A DNA stretch of 64,000 nt from Fibrisoma limi BUZ 3 (lineage in GTDB: Bacteria > Bacteroidota > Bacteroidia > Cytophagales > Spirosomataceae), in assembly GCF_000296815.2 (NCBI RefSeq), contig NZ_CAIT01000004.1:372001-436000 (forward strand), in the 5' to 3' direction. The position numbers were made by a program, and so were the translations under genes. The notes below the pieces were generated by a model. That model was not told where the DNA came from and did no database searches. It saw nothing but the letters and a program-made list of their open reading frames with translations. How positions within the stretch are numbered: position 1 is the first letter of the stretch; each line of letters begins with the position of its first letter. This document shows, piece by piece, positions 1 through 9,200 of this stretch.

Positions 1-237
1 AAACAACGTATCGACCGACTGGCCGGTGGTGATGTTGAATTTAACGATACGGCCGTCGTTCTGAGTGGTATAAAATCCACCGGTTTTCATCCAGTTGACA
101 CCTTCGACGGTACGTTGGGTAAATACACCGGCATTGCGACCCCAGACGTCGTCGAGCGTGACGGCCCGCTGCATCTGTGCCGTTGCCAGGGTGTGGGTCA
201 GAAAAAGGAGCGCAAGGAGCGAACCTATGTATTTCAT
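1..237 (-). CDS. S9 family peptidase (DPP IV-like), N-terminal part only
   Basis: Only the first 79 codons are present; the gene runs off the left edge. It starts MKYIGSLLALLFLTHTLATA followed by Q, a clear signal peptide with a cleavage site around residue 20, so the product is exported. The mature part has TLDDVWGRN and a following FTQRTVEGVNWMKTGGFYTT stretch. These resemble the start of Bacteroidota dipeptidyl-peptidase IV proteins, where a TLEDIW motif precedes the eight-bladed propeller. The S9 catalytic domain lies outside the window, so activity cannot be judged. The start was chosen because the signal peptide begins directly there. Confidence 0.6.
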   Translation of the reverse strand, partial: MKYIGSLLALLFLTHTLATAQMQRAVTLDDVWGRNAGVFTQRTVEGVNWMKTGGFYTTQNDGRIVKFNITTGQSVDTLF

Positions 238-313
238 ATAAAAATGGGTTAACTGTAAACAGAAAATCCAACCCTGCGATGGAGTTGGATTCTCAAAAAT
301 AGCAAAATAGCAT

Positions 314-880
314 TTACGATGGTTCGCCCAGCAGCCCTTTGCGCTTCAGCAGGGCATCGGTGAATTTCAGGTCGTTTTCGCTGTTGAAGATGGTATAAGG
401 CAGGTACAGAAACTGGGCCTTTGACAGCCCACGCGTCACGGTCTTGGCGATCCAGTTGGCTTTTACGTTCTGCAGCGCCTGTTCGTTATTCAGGAAAAAA
501 ATGTAGGCTTCTTTGTCCTTAATTACGCTGCCGATCTGGTCCCATTTCAGCATACCACCTTCGCGGGCGTTGATGCGCATGAGAATCTGCCGACTGTCAA
601 TTTCATACACGTATTTCTGAAACAGGGCTTTGCTCTGTTCCATCTGCGTGATGCCTGTAATCTGCACCGCCCAGAACAATACATACAGAATGGTCAGAAG
701 CACAATGACAATGTAGATCCAGATGTTGGGATAGACTCCCGTAACGTTCAGGACAACGTTCAGAATAATCAGTCCCAGAGGAACAAATGCCCATTTCCAG
801 TTATCTTTTAACCACTGACGCAGGGCTATGTTAATGTACGTTTTTTGATCTAACGCGTATTTCTTGGTTTTAACAATCAT
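314..880 (-). CDS. YcxB-like two-helix membrane protein
   Basis: A protein of 188 residues. Two hydrophobic segments lie at about residues 31-50 and 54-73, separated by a very short turn, giving a hairpin in the inner membrane. They are followed by a soluble C-terminal domain. The pattern FQKYVYEIDSRQILMRI, then LKWDQIGSVIKDKEAYIFFL, matches the C-terminal domain of the YcxB-like family, whose function is unknown. A good -7 box lies 21 bases upstream of the start codon, which supports the start. No enzymatic motif is visible. Confidence 0.7.
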   Translation of the reverse strand: MIVKTKKYALDQKTYINIALRQWLKDNWKWAFVPLGLIILNVVLNVTGVYPNIWIYIVIVLLTILYVLFWAVQITGITQMEQSKALFQKYVYEIDSRQILMRINAREGGMLKWDQIGSVIKDKEAYIFFLNNEQALQNVKANWIAKTVTRGLSKAQFLYLPYTIFNSENDLKFTDALLKRKGLLGEPS

Positions 881-900
881 GGTACCTCATAATGAAGGCA

Positions 901-908
901 CAAAGATA
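901..908 (-). promoter_or_regulatory. Probable -7 element of the YcxB-like gene
   Basis: On the minus strand this reads TATCTTTG, a full match to the Bacteroidota -7 consensus TAnnTTTG. It lies 21 bases upstream of the start codon at 880. No TTG -33 element is present at the usual 19-21 base spacing; a purine-rich tract occupies that place. Confidence 0.45.
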
Positions 909-911
909 GGA

Positions 912-1019
912 GTTTGTTAGGAAAGGAGGAAAGGAGGGAGGGGGAGGAAAGGAGGAAGGGGAGGAGAGGGATGAAGGTTAGGTCGTTCTCCTTTTCTCCT
1001 TCCCTCTCTACGCTTCCTT
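912..1019. repeat. Polypurine / polypyrimidine low-complexity tract
   Basis: From about 919 to 976 the plus strand is almost only A and G, built from repeated GGAGGAAAGGAGG-like words. From about 982 to 1017 it turns into the matching pyrimidine tract (CTCCTTTTCTCCTTCCCTCTC). The two halves are roughly inverted repeats and could fold into a long hairpin between the DUF4783 gene and the YcxB-like gene, which share a strand. No gene is visible here. Confidence 0.6.
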
Positions 1020-1418
1020 ACGGAAATGAAGGGCGTTGATGACGTACTGTCGGCCGGCGGTTTGCCGCATCAGTACGTAAACCGTAAACGTCCGGCCTTC
1101 CGTTGCGTAGGTGCCGGTGTTGTATAACAGCCGGTCCGATGCACCCCGGTACACAAACTGGAAGTTATGGGGCGGATACTTTCGGAAAAAACTGCGCAGA
1201 ATCAACTCTGCGTGCGGAGCCGCCAGGGACGTAAACTCCACTTTCTCCGAATCAATAATTAACTCAATGGTGCTGGCAAAATGCGCTGAGAGCTGGCCGG
1301 CGTTGCCGCTGCGAAGCGAAGTACGTATGGTCTCGCTGAGTTGCGAACCGGGCGATGAGCTGGCCGGGGGCGTCGTCCATAATGTGGAGAAGAGTAAAAT
1401 AGCGATCAGGGCTTTCAT
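1008..1418 (-). CDS. DUF4783 family exported protein
   Basis: The likely product is 136 residues from MKALIAILLFSTLWTTPPAS; a longer reading from 1451 adds 11 residues in front of the signal peptide and is less likely. The N-terminus is a signal peptide. The mature part (LSETIRTSLRSGNAGQLSAHF, an FFRKYPPHNFQFVYRG stretch and a C-terminal YVINALHFRK) fits DUF4783, a small NTF2/cystatin-like fold common in Bacteroidota with no known function. A -7 box 50 bases upstream supports the shorter start. Confidence 0.65.
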   Translation of the reverse strand: MKALIAILLFSTLWTTPPASSSPGSQLSETIRTSLRSGNAGQLSAHFASTIELIIDSEKVEFTSLAAPHAELILRSFFRKYPPHNFQFVYRGASDRLLYNTGTYATEGRTFTVYVLMRQTAGRQYVINALHFRKEA

Positions 1419-1467
1419 GATGATGGTTGTAATCTCGGTATGCCCTGACAATTGGCTAAAACTATGC

Positions 1468-1475
1468 CAAAGCTA
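1468..1475 (-). promoter_or_regulatory. Probable -7 element of the DUF4783 gene
   Basis: On the minus strand this reads TAGCTTTG, a full match to TAnnTTTG, 50 bases upstream of the chosen start. No convincing -33 TTG is seen. Confidence 0.35.
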
Positions 1476-1576
1476 CCCTATCGCTGAAAGCCTTCATGCT
1501 GATAGAGTCTGGCCACGTACTGGCGCTCTGGTGACTTTTTCCCATCTTTGCAGGGCTAACCATCGTTACAGCCGGT

Positions 1577-2089
1577 ATGACGACCGCTCAACCCACGCTC
1601 ATCCTGAACGCCGAACAGATTCAGCAGAAAATCCGGCGGATTGCGTTTCAGATTTACGAAAACAATTTCGAGGAACCGGCAATCATTCTGGCGGGCATAA
1701 CGGGCGAAGGTTATGCGCTGGCTGAGTCACTGGCACAGGAATTGCGTCAGATTGCACCCTTCCGGCTTAATCTGGTGCGACTTACCCTCGACAAGTCGCA
1801 GGCTGCTCAGCCGTCTGTTCAGGTGGATGGGGCTGACGCCGACTTTACCGATAAGGTCGTGATTGTGGTGGATGATGTGCTCTACACCGGCCGGACGCTG
1901 GTTTTCAGCTTACAACCCTTTCTGAGCGTACCGGTTCGCAAGCTACAGGTGGCCGTACTGATCGACCGTAATCACCCGCGCTATCCCGTTGCCGCTGACT
2001 ACAAAGGGTATGAACTCAGCACTACCCTTACGGAACACGTTGACGTGATGCTGAGCGATCCAGGCCGGATTGGCGTTTACCTGCAATAA
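1577..2089 (+). CDS. Phosphoribosyltransferase, PyrR-like
   Basis: A 170-residue type I phosphoribosyltransferase. The PRPP-binding loop is VVIVVDDVLYTGRT at about residues 94-107, with the two acidic residues and TGRT typical of the fold. IILAGITGEGYALAESLA near residue 40 is the preceding pyrophosphate-binding loop. The length and the loop resemble PyrR-type proteins, which act as uracil phosphoribosyltransferase or pyrimidine regulator, but this copy stands alone without pyr genes. The substrate base cannot be told from the sequence. A weak -7-like CATCTTTG lies at 1543-1550. A strong terminator hairpin follows the stop codon. Confidence 0.75.
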   Translation: MTTAQPTLILNAEQIQQKIRRIAFQIYENNFEEPAIILAGITGEGYALAESLAQELRQIAPFRLNLVRLTLDKSQAAQPSVQVDGADADFTDKVVIVVDDVLYTGRTLVFSLQPFLSVPVRKLQVAVLIDRNHPRYPVAADYKGYELSTTLTEHVDVMLSDPGRIGVYLQ

Positions 2090-2099
2090 GAAATAAAAG

Positions 2100-2143
2100 A
2101 GCGGGGACATGGACCGAATTGAATCTCGGTCCATGTCCCCGCT
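2100..2143. terminator. Bidirectional terminator hairpin
   Basis: A perfect 18-bp inverted repeat (2100-2117 and 2126-2143, arms AGCGGGGACATGGACCGA and complement) with an 8-base loop. It sits between two convergent genes, the phosphoribosyltransferase on plus and the small membrane protein on minus. There is no good T-tract on either side, so termination is inferred from position and stem strength. Confidence 0.7.
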
Positions 2144-2149
2144 ATAGTA

Positions 2150-2326
2150 CTACGCCTTCGTGCTGCGAATCAGGCTAACCCCGGCGAAGAAAAAGATGCC
2201 GCCCAGCACCAGGAAAACAAAGGATGCCTGCGCGACGCCCCCTTTTGAAAAATCAATACCCGCGTAAATCAGACCAATTAGACCGATCACTGTCAGGATA
2301 ATACCGAAGATGCTTTTCGTATTCAT
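2150..2326 (-). CDS. Small two-helix membrane protein (58 residues)
   Basis: The frame starts MNTKSIFGIILTVIGLIGLI, has a second hydrophobic stretch SFVFLVLGGIFFFAGVSLI, and ends IRSTKA. It therefore encodes two transmembrane helices joined by a short polar loop containing DFSKGG. The gene stops just before the terminator hairpin it shares with the convergent phosphoribosyltransferase. Similar tiny membrane proteins are common in Cytophagales; no function is known to me. The hydrophobic pattern and the tidy fit between terminator and next gene are the case for it being real. Confidence 0.6.
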   Translation of the reverse strand: MNTKSIFGIILTVIGLIGLIYAGIDFSKGGVAQASFVFLVLGGIFFFAGVSLIRSTKA

Positions 2327-2425
2327 ACGTTGAGCTGATTATTTTGGTGAATGATAGCGTATATCTCCTCAGTAACAAATACGGAGCGCTACCTTCCCAA
2401 AAATCTTGTGAACGTACAACCAGCG

Positions 2426-5413
2426 TTACTCCAGGAGCACCATGACGTCTTCCTTGGTCAGGGATTTGACAAAGTTTTCTTCGGTGGCGATGAGGTTACT
2501 GGCCAGTTTCTGCTTAGACCGCTGCAAGGCCAGAATTTTCTCCTCAACCGTGTTCTTGGTGATAAACTTGTAGGTAAATACTGTCTTCTTCTGACCAATG
2601 CGGTGCGCCCGGTCAACGGCCTGGGCTTCAATGGCGGGATTCCACCACGGGTCCAGAATGAATACGTAGTCGGCGGCCGTCAGGTTATGGCCAAGCCCAC
2701 CGGCTTTCAGTGAGATTAGGAAAAGCTTCACCGAGTCGTCGGTCTGGAACAATTCCACCTGCGACTGTCGGTCCTGCGTCGAGCCATCCAGATAGGCGTA
2801 TTTGATGTTCTTCTCCTTCAAATATTGACGAACTACGCTCAGGTGTTTAATGAACTGGCTGAATACCAATACCTTGTGGTGGTCGGTCATGGCGCTTTCC
2901 AGACGCATCAGTACGTCCTCCAGCTTGCCCGAGTCGCCTTCGTAGGTATCGTCGATCATGCGGGGGTGGTTCGCAATCTGCCGGAGTTTCGTCAGGCCCT
3001 GCAGCACAATCATCTGCGATTTAGCCATGCCGTCTTCCTCGATGCGTTCCAGAATCAGGTTCCGATAGTACGACTTCGCTTCTTCGTACTGCTTCTCCTG
3101 TTCGGGCGTCATTTCCGAATACAGAATGCTCTCTACTTTCTCGGGCAGATCCGTGGCTACCTGCGCTTTGTTCCGACGGAGCATAAACGGTTTGATCAGC
3201 CCGTAGAGCCGCCCTGTTTTCTGCTCGTCGTGCCGTTTCTCAATCGGTACCTGAAACTCATTGCGGAAAAACGACTGGCTGCCCAGCAGCCCCGGATTGA
3301 TGAACGTCATCTGCGTCCAGAGGTCCATAGTACTGTTTTCCAGCGGAGTACCGGTCAGTATCAGCCGGTTGGCCGAATTGAGCTGCATGACCGCTTTTGT
3401 AATATGCGACGAAGGATTCTTGATAGCCTGCGACTCGTCCAGAATCACGTAGTTGAAGCGGTAATCCTTAATCAGTTCAATGTCGATCCGGACGATACCA
3501 TACGACGTGAGAATCAGGTCGTAGTCGTCGAACTGCGCCGTGTTCTTATCGCGGTATGTGCCGGTGTACACCATTACCCGCAGATCGGGCGTAAACTTGC
3601 GGGCCTCCAGTTCCCAGTTGTACAGCAGCGAGGTAGGCATAACCAGCAGCGTCGGTTCCGTAATGCCGAGTTCTTTCTGGCCCTGTAGCATGGCCAGCGT
3701 CATCACGGTCTTACCCAGACCCATGTCGTCGGCGAGACAACCGCCAAACCGATACTGCCGCAGAAAATTCATCCAGTCGTAGCCGGCATGCTGATAAGGA
3801 CGGAGCGTACCGTTAAACTGTTTCGGCAACGGGAAGCTTTCAATTTCCTCAAAGTCGCGCAGCCGTTCGAGCTTGCGGGTCATCACGGCCGTTGCCAGGC
3901 TGTCGCGTTCGAGTTCCTGCACCAGCGCCAGGTGGTGTTTGCGCAGCACGAGCTGGTCGGTACCGTCAGGTTGTTCCAGAAAACCGAACAGTTCTGAATA
4001 CTTCGTGAACCAGGCTTCCGGAATGACAGCAATCTCGCCGTTCGGGAGCGTAAATTCGCGCTTTTTACTCAGAATCAGGTTACGTAGCTTAATGAACGGG
4101 ATTTCAAATTCGCCGAACCGGACATTAGCGTAGATATCGAACCAGTCGCGGCCCTCCTGAATCGATACGTCGATGGACGAGTAACCCAGAAAATAGCGTT
4201 TGGTGTCCTGGGCGCTCTGCTGTAGCACAAACCCGGCCTGTTCGAGCTGGGCGCTGTGCTCCGAAAGCCACGAGAAGGCCTCTGACTTAGGCAGGGCAAG
4301 CCGACCGTGCCGAATGTCGAGGTTGTGTTCGCGTAGCCAGTTTAGTTTCTGCCGTTCAAGTCGCTGATCCCGGCGAATCTTATGAAAGATGTAATCGTCG
4401 CCGTTTTTCTCCAGACTTACGTTGGCCGAAGCCGCAAAGCTGTCGAACCGGAACGTAAAGGAACCGTAGCGAAACGCCAGATCGAACGCGATACGTTGAC
4501 CAGCATCATCGTCGGGGTCGGCACTATCCGCAAAAAGCGATGCCGCCACCGGTCGGCTCGAAGCCACCTGTTCCGAAACAGTCAGAACAGGCACCGGCTC
4601 CACGGTTTCCGTTTTTATTTCGAACCCTTTGGGATATACGTCGTATGATGCGATCAGTGGGGCTACAAATCGCTCATAGTACTGATGCTCAATATTTTTC
4701 GGGATAACAATGTGGTTCTTGTTAAAGAACGGTCGAAGTTTTTTCCCGTCTACATTCTTGCTAAAATGATAGAGCCGATTGTTCACCATCATGTAGGCCG
4801 GCTCATCGCAGATCATCAGCGCATCCTTAAACTGAAACTCGACCCGCTCCGTTTCCCGCGTGGCGTTCTGGCCGTTGATCACCTCGCCGATCTCGGCGAC
4901 CGGATAGCGAATAATAGGAAAGTAATGGGTAGAATCGTCGTTCCGGACGAAATGAAAATGTACGCGGGCGGGTTCCGGCATCCACTCAATGCGTGACCAT
5001 GCCGGATTTCCGTCGTTGCCCATCACGTAAAAGGGCTTGCCGGGCAGCAGGGCCATGACCTGCGCCTTCAGGTTTTCCAGATAACCCGCAATGGCTTCCT
5101 GCACCAGCTTGTCGCCTTTCTGCGGGTCGTATAGTTTAAGGAAGAAGTCGACGGCCGGCAACCGCCGGGTATTGAATTTCTTAACGATGGTATCCTGCTG
5201 AATACTTTCGATCAGCCGAACAAGTTCGAAATCCCGCTCATCGAGCTTTTCGGCAAACTCGCCGACGTTCTGTGTTGAGAGGGTCTGGTTAAGCAGCGTC
5301 AGTTCCCCCCGGTTGTTAAGCTGAACGACAAAGGCTTCAATCAGAAAGCCTAAAAATTCATGCTCCAACAGCGAATAAACGATCTGAAACGGATCAGATG
5401 GTGAAACTTTCAT
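2426..5413 (-). CDS. SNF2-family DEAD/DEAH helicase
   Basis: A 995-residue Swi2/Snf2-type DNA translocase. Residues 1-530 are a family-specific N-terminal region without a motif I can name. The ATPase core follows: FGGCLADDMGLGKTVMTLAML around residue 555-575 (motif I, GLGKT), ILDESQAIKN near 660 (motif II, DESQ), LILTGTPLEN (motif III), and a C-terminal RecA-like lobe with VFSQFIKHL and QAVDRAHRIGQKKTV near 930 (motif VI). Such bacterial proteins remodel protein-DNA complexes or RNA polymerase, as RapA does; the exact target is unknown. A well-formed promoter lies 160 bases upstream. The gene stands alone. Confidence 0.85.
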   Translation of the reverse strand: MKVSPSDPFQIVYSLLEHEFLGFLIEAFVVQLNNRGELTLLNQTLSTQNVGEFAEKLDERDFELVRLIESIQQDTIVKKFNTRRLPAVDFFLKLYDPQKGDKLVQEAIAGYLENLKAQVMALLPGKPFYVMGNDGNPAWSRIEWMPEPARVHFHFVRNDDSTHYFPIIRYPVAEIGEVINGQNATRETERVEFQFKDALMICDEPAYMMVNNRLYHFSKNVDGKKLRPFFNKNHIVIPKNIEHQYYERFVAPLIASYDVYPKGFEIKTETVEPVPVLTVSEQVASSRPVAASLFADSADPDDDAGQRIAFDLAFRYGSFTFRFDSFAASANVSLEKNGDDYIFHKIRRDQRLERQKLNWLREHNLDIRHGRLALPKSEAFSWLSEHSAQLEQAGFVLQQSAQDTKRYFLGYSSIDVSIQEGRDWFDIYANVRFGEFEIPFIKLRNLILSKKREFTLPNGEIAVIPEAWFTKYSELFGFLEQPDGTDQLVLRKHHLALVQELERDSLATAVMTRKLERLRDFEEIESFPLPKQFNGTLRPYQHAGYDWMNFLRQYRFGGCLADDMGLGKTVMTLAMLQGQKELGITEPTLLVMPTSLLYNWELEARKFTPDLRVMVYTGTYRDKNTAQFDDYDLILTSYGIVRIDIELIKDYRFNYVILDESQAIKNPSSHITKAVMQLNSANRLILTGTPLENSTMDLWTQMTFINPGLLGSQSFFRNEFQVPIEKRHDEQKTGRLYGLIKPFMLRRNKAQVATDLPEKVESILYSEMTPEQEKQYEEAKSYYRNLILERIEEDGMAKSQMIVLQGLTKLRQIANHPRMIDDTYEGDSGKLEDVLMRLESAMTDHHKVLVFSQFIKHLSVVRQYLKEKNIKYAYLDGSTQDRQSQVELFQTDDSVKLFLISLKAGGLGHNLTAADYVFILDPWWNPAIEAQAVDRAHRIGQKKTVFTYKFITKNTVEEKILALQRSKQKLASNLIATEENFVKSLTKEDVMVLLE

Positions 5414-5575
5414 GACACTGTATATGATCGGCCAGCGCTAACGAGGAAGGCGAGCAACTGGTATGACGAGACTAACAACTAAACCCCTGAATCGGCCTGG
5501 CTAAAATCAGTTGATAAGTCATGTAAATGATTTATTGTCAACAGTTTATCAGGCAGAATCAGAACATAACGATCT

Positions 5576-5605
5576 CAAATATACGAACTGGGACAAAAAA
5601 CCCAA
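5576..5605 (-). promoter_or_regulatory. Bacteroidota-type promoter of the SNF2 gene
   Basis: Read on the minus strand: TTG (5603-5605), 19 bases, then TATATTTG (5576-5583). This is a full match to the TTG-N19-21-TAnnTTTG promoter of Bacteroidota. It predicts a 5' untranslated region of about 155 bases before the SNF2 start codon. Confidence 0.55.
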
Positions 5606-5718
5606 CTCTACATTTCAGCCAAAATAAACAAAGACGGATTGGATCGCGAATAACCTTATTAAACGGCAAGGCTGGCCTGTAAAATCAATCAGCGCGTAGG
5701 TAGGCGCTTGCCGAATCA

Positions 5719-5750
5719 TTGATAGGATGATCGATTGAAAGATAACTTTG
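5719..5750 (+). promoter_or_regulatory. Promoter-like site far upstream of the giant surface protein
   Basis: TTG at 5719-5721, 21 bases, then TAACTTTG at 5743-5750, matching TTG-N19-21-TAnnTTTG. The next plus-strand start codon is at 6259, so transcription from here would give a leader of about 500 bases or a separate small RNA. The rest of 5414-6258 is AT-rich and I see no open frame with coding character in it. Confidence 0.4.
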
Positions 5751-6258
5751 GCATAGTATTAGATGATCGGTCGTTCAAGTAAAAAAGCAGTTGGCTGACC
5801 CGAAGTTGGTGTTGATAACCTCGAACTGATAGAGCGAATAAGGACTGGCTCGGCAACTAACAGATTAAAAAACGACTAATTTTTACTGGAGTAAATCGTA
5901 GCACGAACGTATGATTTGTTTGTCGTATTAATGAATTAACTAGTAATAATATGTAGGTTTTTGTTATGCATTATGTCTACTAAGTGGTTAATAATAAGTA
6001 CATTATCTAAGAGTTTGTTGCATTATTATAGATTAGGTAGGGTTGTTTATTTTCGCTACCGATCCATTCGTTATTCTCCTGTTTGCCCATCGATTATACC
6101 CCTGTCTTTCGGGCGATAACCCCTCTTCAATTCGGTAAGCTGGCACTCTCTTTGATAGTTTCTGGACAGCTACATAAAGGATAGGCGGGATTAGCTCCTA
6201 ATCGGCTCCGTTTGACTGTCACTTCGTAGGCAATCTTAAAACGTTACTCTATCTGCGT

Positions 6259-9200
6259 ATGGTAAAGAACATTTACCCTCTTGTATATAGTCTGCACAGT
6301 ATTTTCCGCCAGGAAGGCTTTAATAGGCTATATCGGAACCTTGTTCCCTTGCTTCTTCTGCTACTGCTGGGAGGTAACGCAGTCGCCCAGATATCAGGGA
6401 CGGTATATCGGGATTTCAACGCAAACGGAACCCGGGAATACAGTCCCACGTCGCTCACCGGCGAAGTTGGCGTTGGTGGCGTGACCGTCACCGTTTACGC
6501 GGGCGGGGCGGTGGTCGGAACAGCGACTACCAGCTCCGTGGTTGCCACGCAGGGGCAGTTTAGCATTGTACCCTCAGCGGTCGGTCCCTACCGCATTCAG
6601 TTTACCAACCTGCCATCCGGCTATTTTGCGGGGCCAAGAGGATCGCAGAGCGGTACAACCGTTCAGTTTGCCAATACGTCGCCCGCAACGGTCAATCTGG
6701 GTATCAACTACCCAACCGATTATTGCCAGACGGAGCCGAACTTTTATGTGCCCTGCTACGTAAACGGTAACCCGACCAGTACGACCGGCAACGCCGGAGC
6801 ACAACCCGTTCTTGTCACGTTGCCTTACAGCACCACGAGTACCGGAACAACCACGGCCGAAGTTGGTATTGCTGTCAATAGTCAGATTGGAACTGTGTAC
6901 GGCGTTGCCTATCAGCGCGCGTCCAGAAATATTTTTTCGTCGGCTTTCGTGAAGCGGCATTCCGGTCTCGGGCCAAGTGGCGCGGGTGCTATTTACATCA
7001 CTAAGCCTGGTTCCGGAACGACGTACACATCGTCTTTATTCGCTACGATTCCGAATGTCGGTACGGTAGCAACCAATACGGCCCGGGGTTTAACGGGTAC
7101 TATCACCGATCAGAACCGGGATGTATCGGTATTTGATCAGGTTGGAAAAACGGGTCTTGGCGACCTGGAGATTTCGGATGACGGTTCGCAGTTGTACGTC
7201 CTTAACCTGAACGACCGGCAACTGTACCGGGTGCCTATCACTAACGCAAACAGCGCCAATCCCACGGCCGGAACGCCCGTGGCGTTTACCGTTCCTTCAC
7301 CATCACAGACAACGGGGAGTGTGTTCCGGCCATTTGCGCTCAAGTACTACCGGGACCGGGTGTATGTCGGGGGCGTCACAACGAACGAAGGTGTAACGGC
7401 CACCCGAACTTTTTCTGCTGCGGGAAGCTCGGTTTCTTCGCCTAACCTGATCACCCGCGATACGGTCGGTATGAAGGCTGTCGTGTACGAATTCAACCCG
7501 GCTACCAACGCATTTACGCAGGTTTTGTCATTTCCGCTGACGTACAAGCGAGGAGCCGTTAACAACGATAAAGTTGGTGTTGACCGCTCGGAGTACTGGC
7601 TTCCCTGGACCAACATTCAGCCCGGTTATGATCAGAACAACCCGTCGAATGCTAACCCGATACCGAACCGGTTTTCGCGGGCCGATCTGGCTAACTGTAG
7701 CTATCCGCAACCCTGGTTTTCGGGTATTGAATTCGACATTGATGGTTCGATGATTGTCAGCATTCGGGACCGTCTGGGCGATCAATACGGTAACCTGAAC
7801 TTAGGGTTAAATCCGAACAGTACTCAGTTGTTCCGGCCCATTTCGCCGGGCGACCTTCTCCGGGCCGGTCAGTGCTCACCGGGGCAGTGGACGATCGAGA
7901 ACAATGCCCGTATTTGTAACGGAACCCCAACGGCCGGAGCCAACAACGGACAAGGACCGGGCAATGGCGAATATTATTTCAGCGATGCTGTATCGGTGGG
8001 CGAAACCGTCAATAACGTGTTTCGCCCGTACCACCTTGAGATGAGTGTGGGCGGACTGGCCGTATTGCCGGGACGGGATGAGGTAGCCGCGACCGTCATG
8101 GACCCTACCACGAATATTGATGCGGGGGGGATTCGGCGTTTTCGGAACTCAAACGGAACCGGTAGCCCGTCGACCAGCGTGCAGATCTACGAAAGTTCGA
8201 ACGTAGCGACTTTCGGTAAGGCTAACGGCCTGGGCGATCTCGAGATTGGCTGTAATTATCAGCCGATCGAGATCGGTAACCGTATCTTCAACGACGGATC
8301 GGTACAAACGGCCAATGGTGTTCAGGACAATGGCCAGGGAGCGTCGAATTTCGCCAATATTACCGTTCAACTGTATCAAGGCGGTACGCTCGTCGGCACC
8401 ACTACGTCCAATGCTAATGGCGAATATTATTTCACTAACCTGCTGCCTAATACAGCGTACGAAATACGGGTGCCGCTGAGTCAGACCGCTCTGGCTGGCT
8501 ACACGCCAACAACCGCCAATGCCGGGTCGGATGATAATATCGACAGTGACGGCGTTACCGTGGGCAACAACGTTGTTATTTCTTTGACAACCGGCGACTA
8601 TGGCGAGAACAACCACTCCTACGATTTCGGGTTTGCCACCTGCCCCACCATCACGAATGCCTCCGCGTCACAAACCGTATGCTCGGGCACGCCTGTCAGC
8701 TCACTGAGCGTAACGACGACGGCTACCGGGACGGATGCCATCCGCTTTGTCTATTTTACCAGTCCACAAAGCGGGACGGCAGCCTATTCGGGCGGCACGA
8801 GCCTGGGAACAGCTACACCTTCCGGTGGCACAGCGTCGATCAGCAACGTTGCTTTTCCGGCTAACACCGGTACGACGCCAGTTACGTATTATGTATATGC
8901 CATCCTGAACCCGACACCCGGGGCGGTAGATTGCCGACCGCAGGACGATATTCTGATAACAGTCCGGCCATTGCCAGCTGGTAGTGCCACAGCTACCGCT
9001 ATAACCTGTGCCGCCCCGGCTACCGTGACGGGCACGTCGTCGCTGACCGGTTCAACATTTAGCTGGACCGGCCCGGGCGGCTTTACCTCAACCGCAGCCA
9101 GCTTTACGACGAATACGCCAGGTACGTATACACTGGTTGTGTCGGCCAGTGGCTGTACTGATCCGACACCCGCTACGGTGGTGGTCAACCAGAACACTAC

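Noticed and set aside
2825-3688. 287-codon frame opposite the SNF2 gene
   Set aside because: Fully inside a well-supported conserved gene on the other strand; the translation has no recognisable domain.
6195-6220. CCTAAT upstream of the giant gene as a further Pho box
   Set aside because: A single hexamer without 11-bp neighbours, and no TAnnTTTG at 10 bases.
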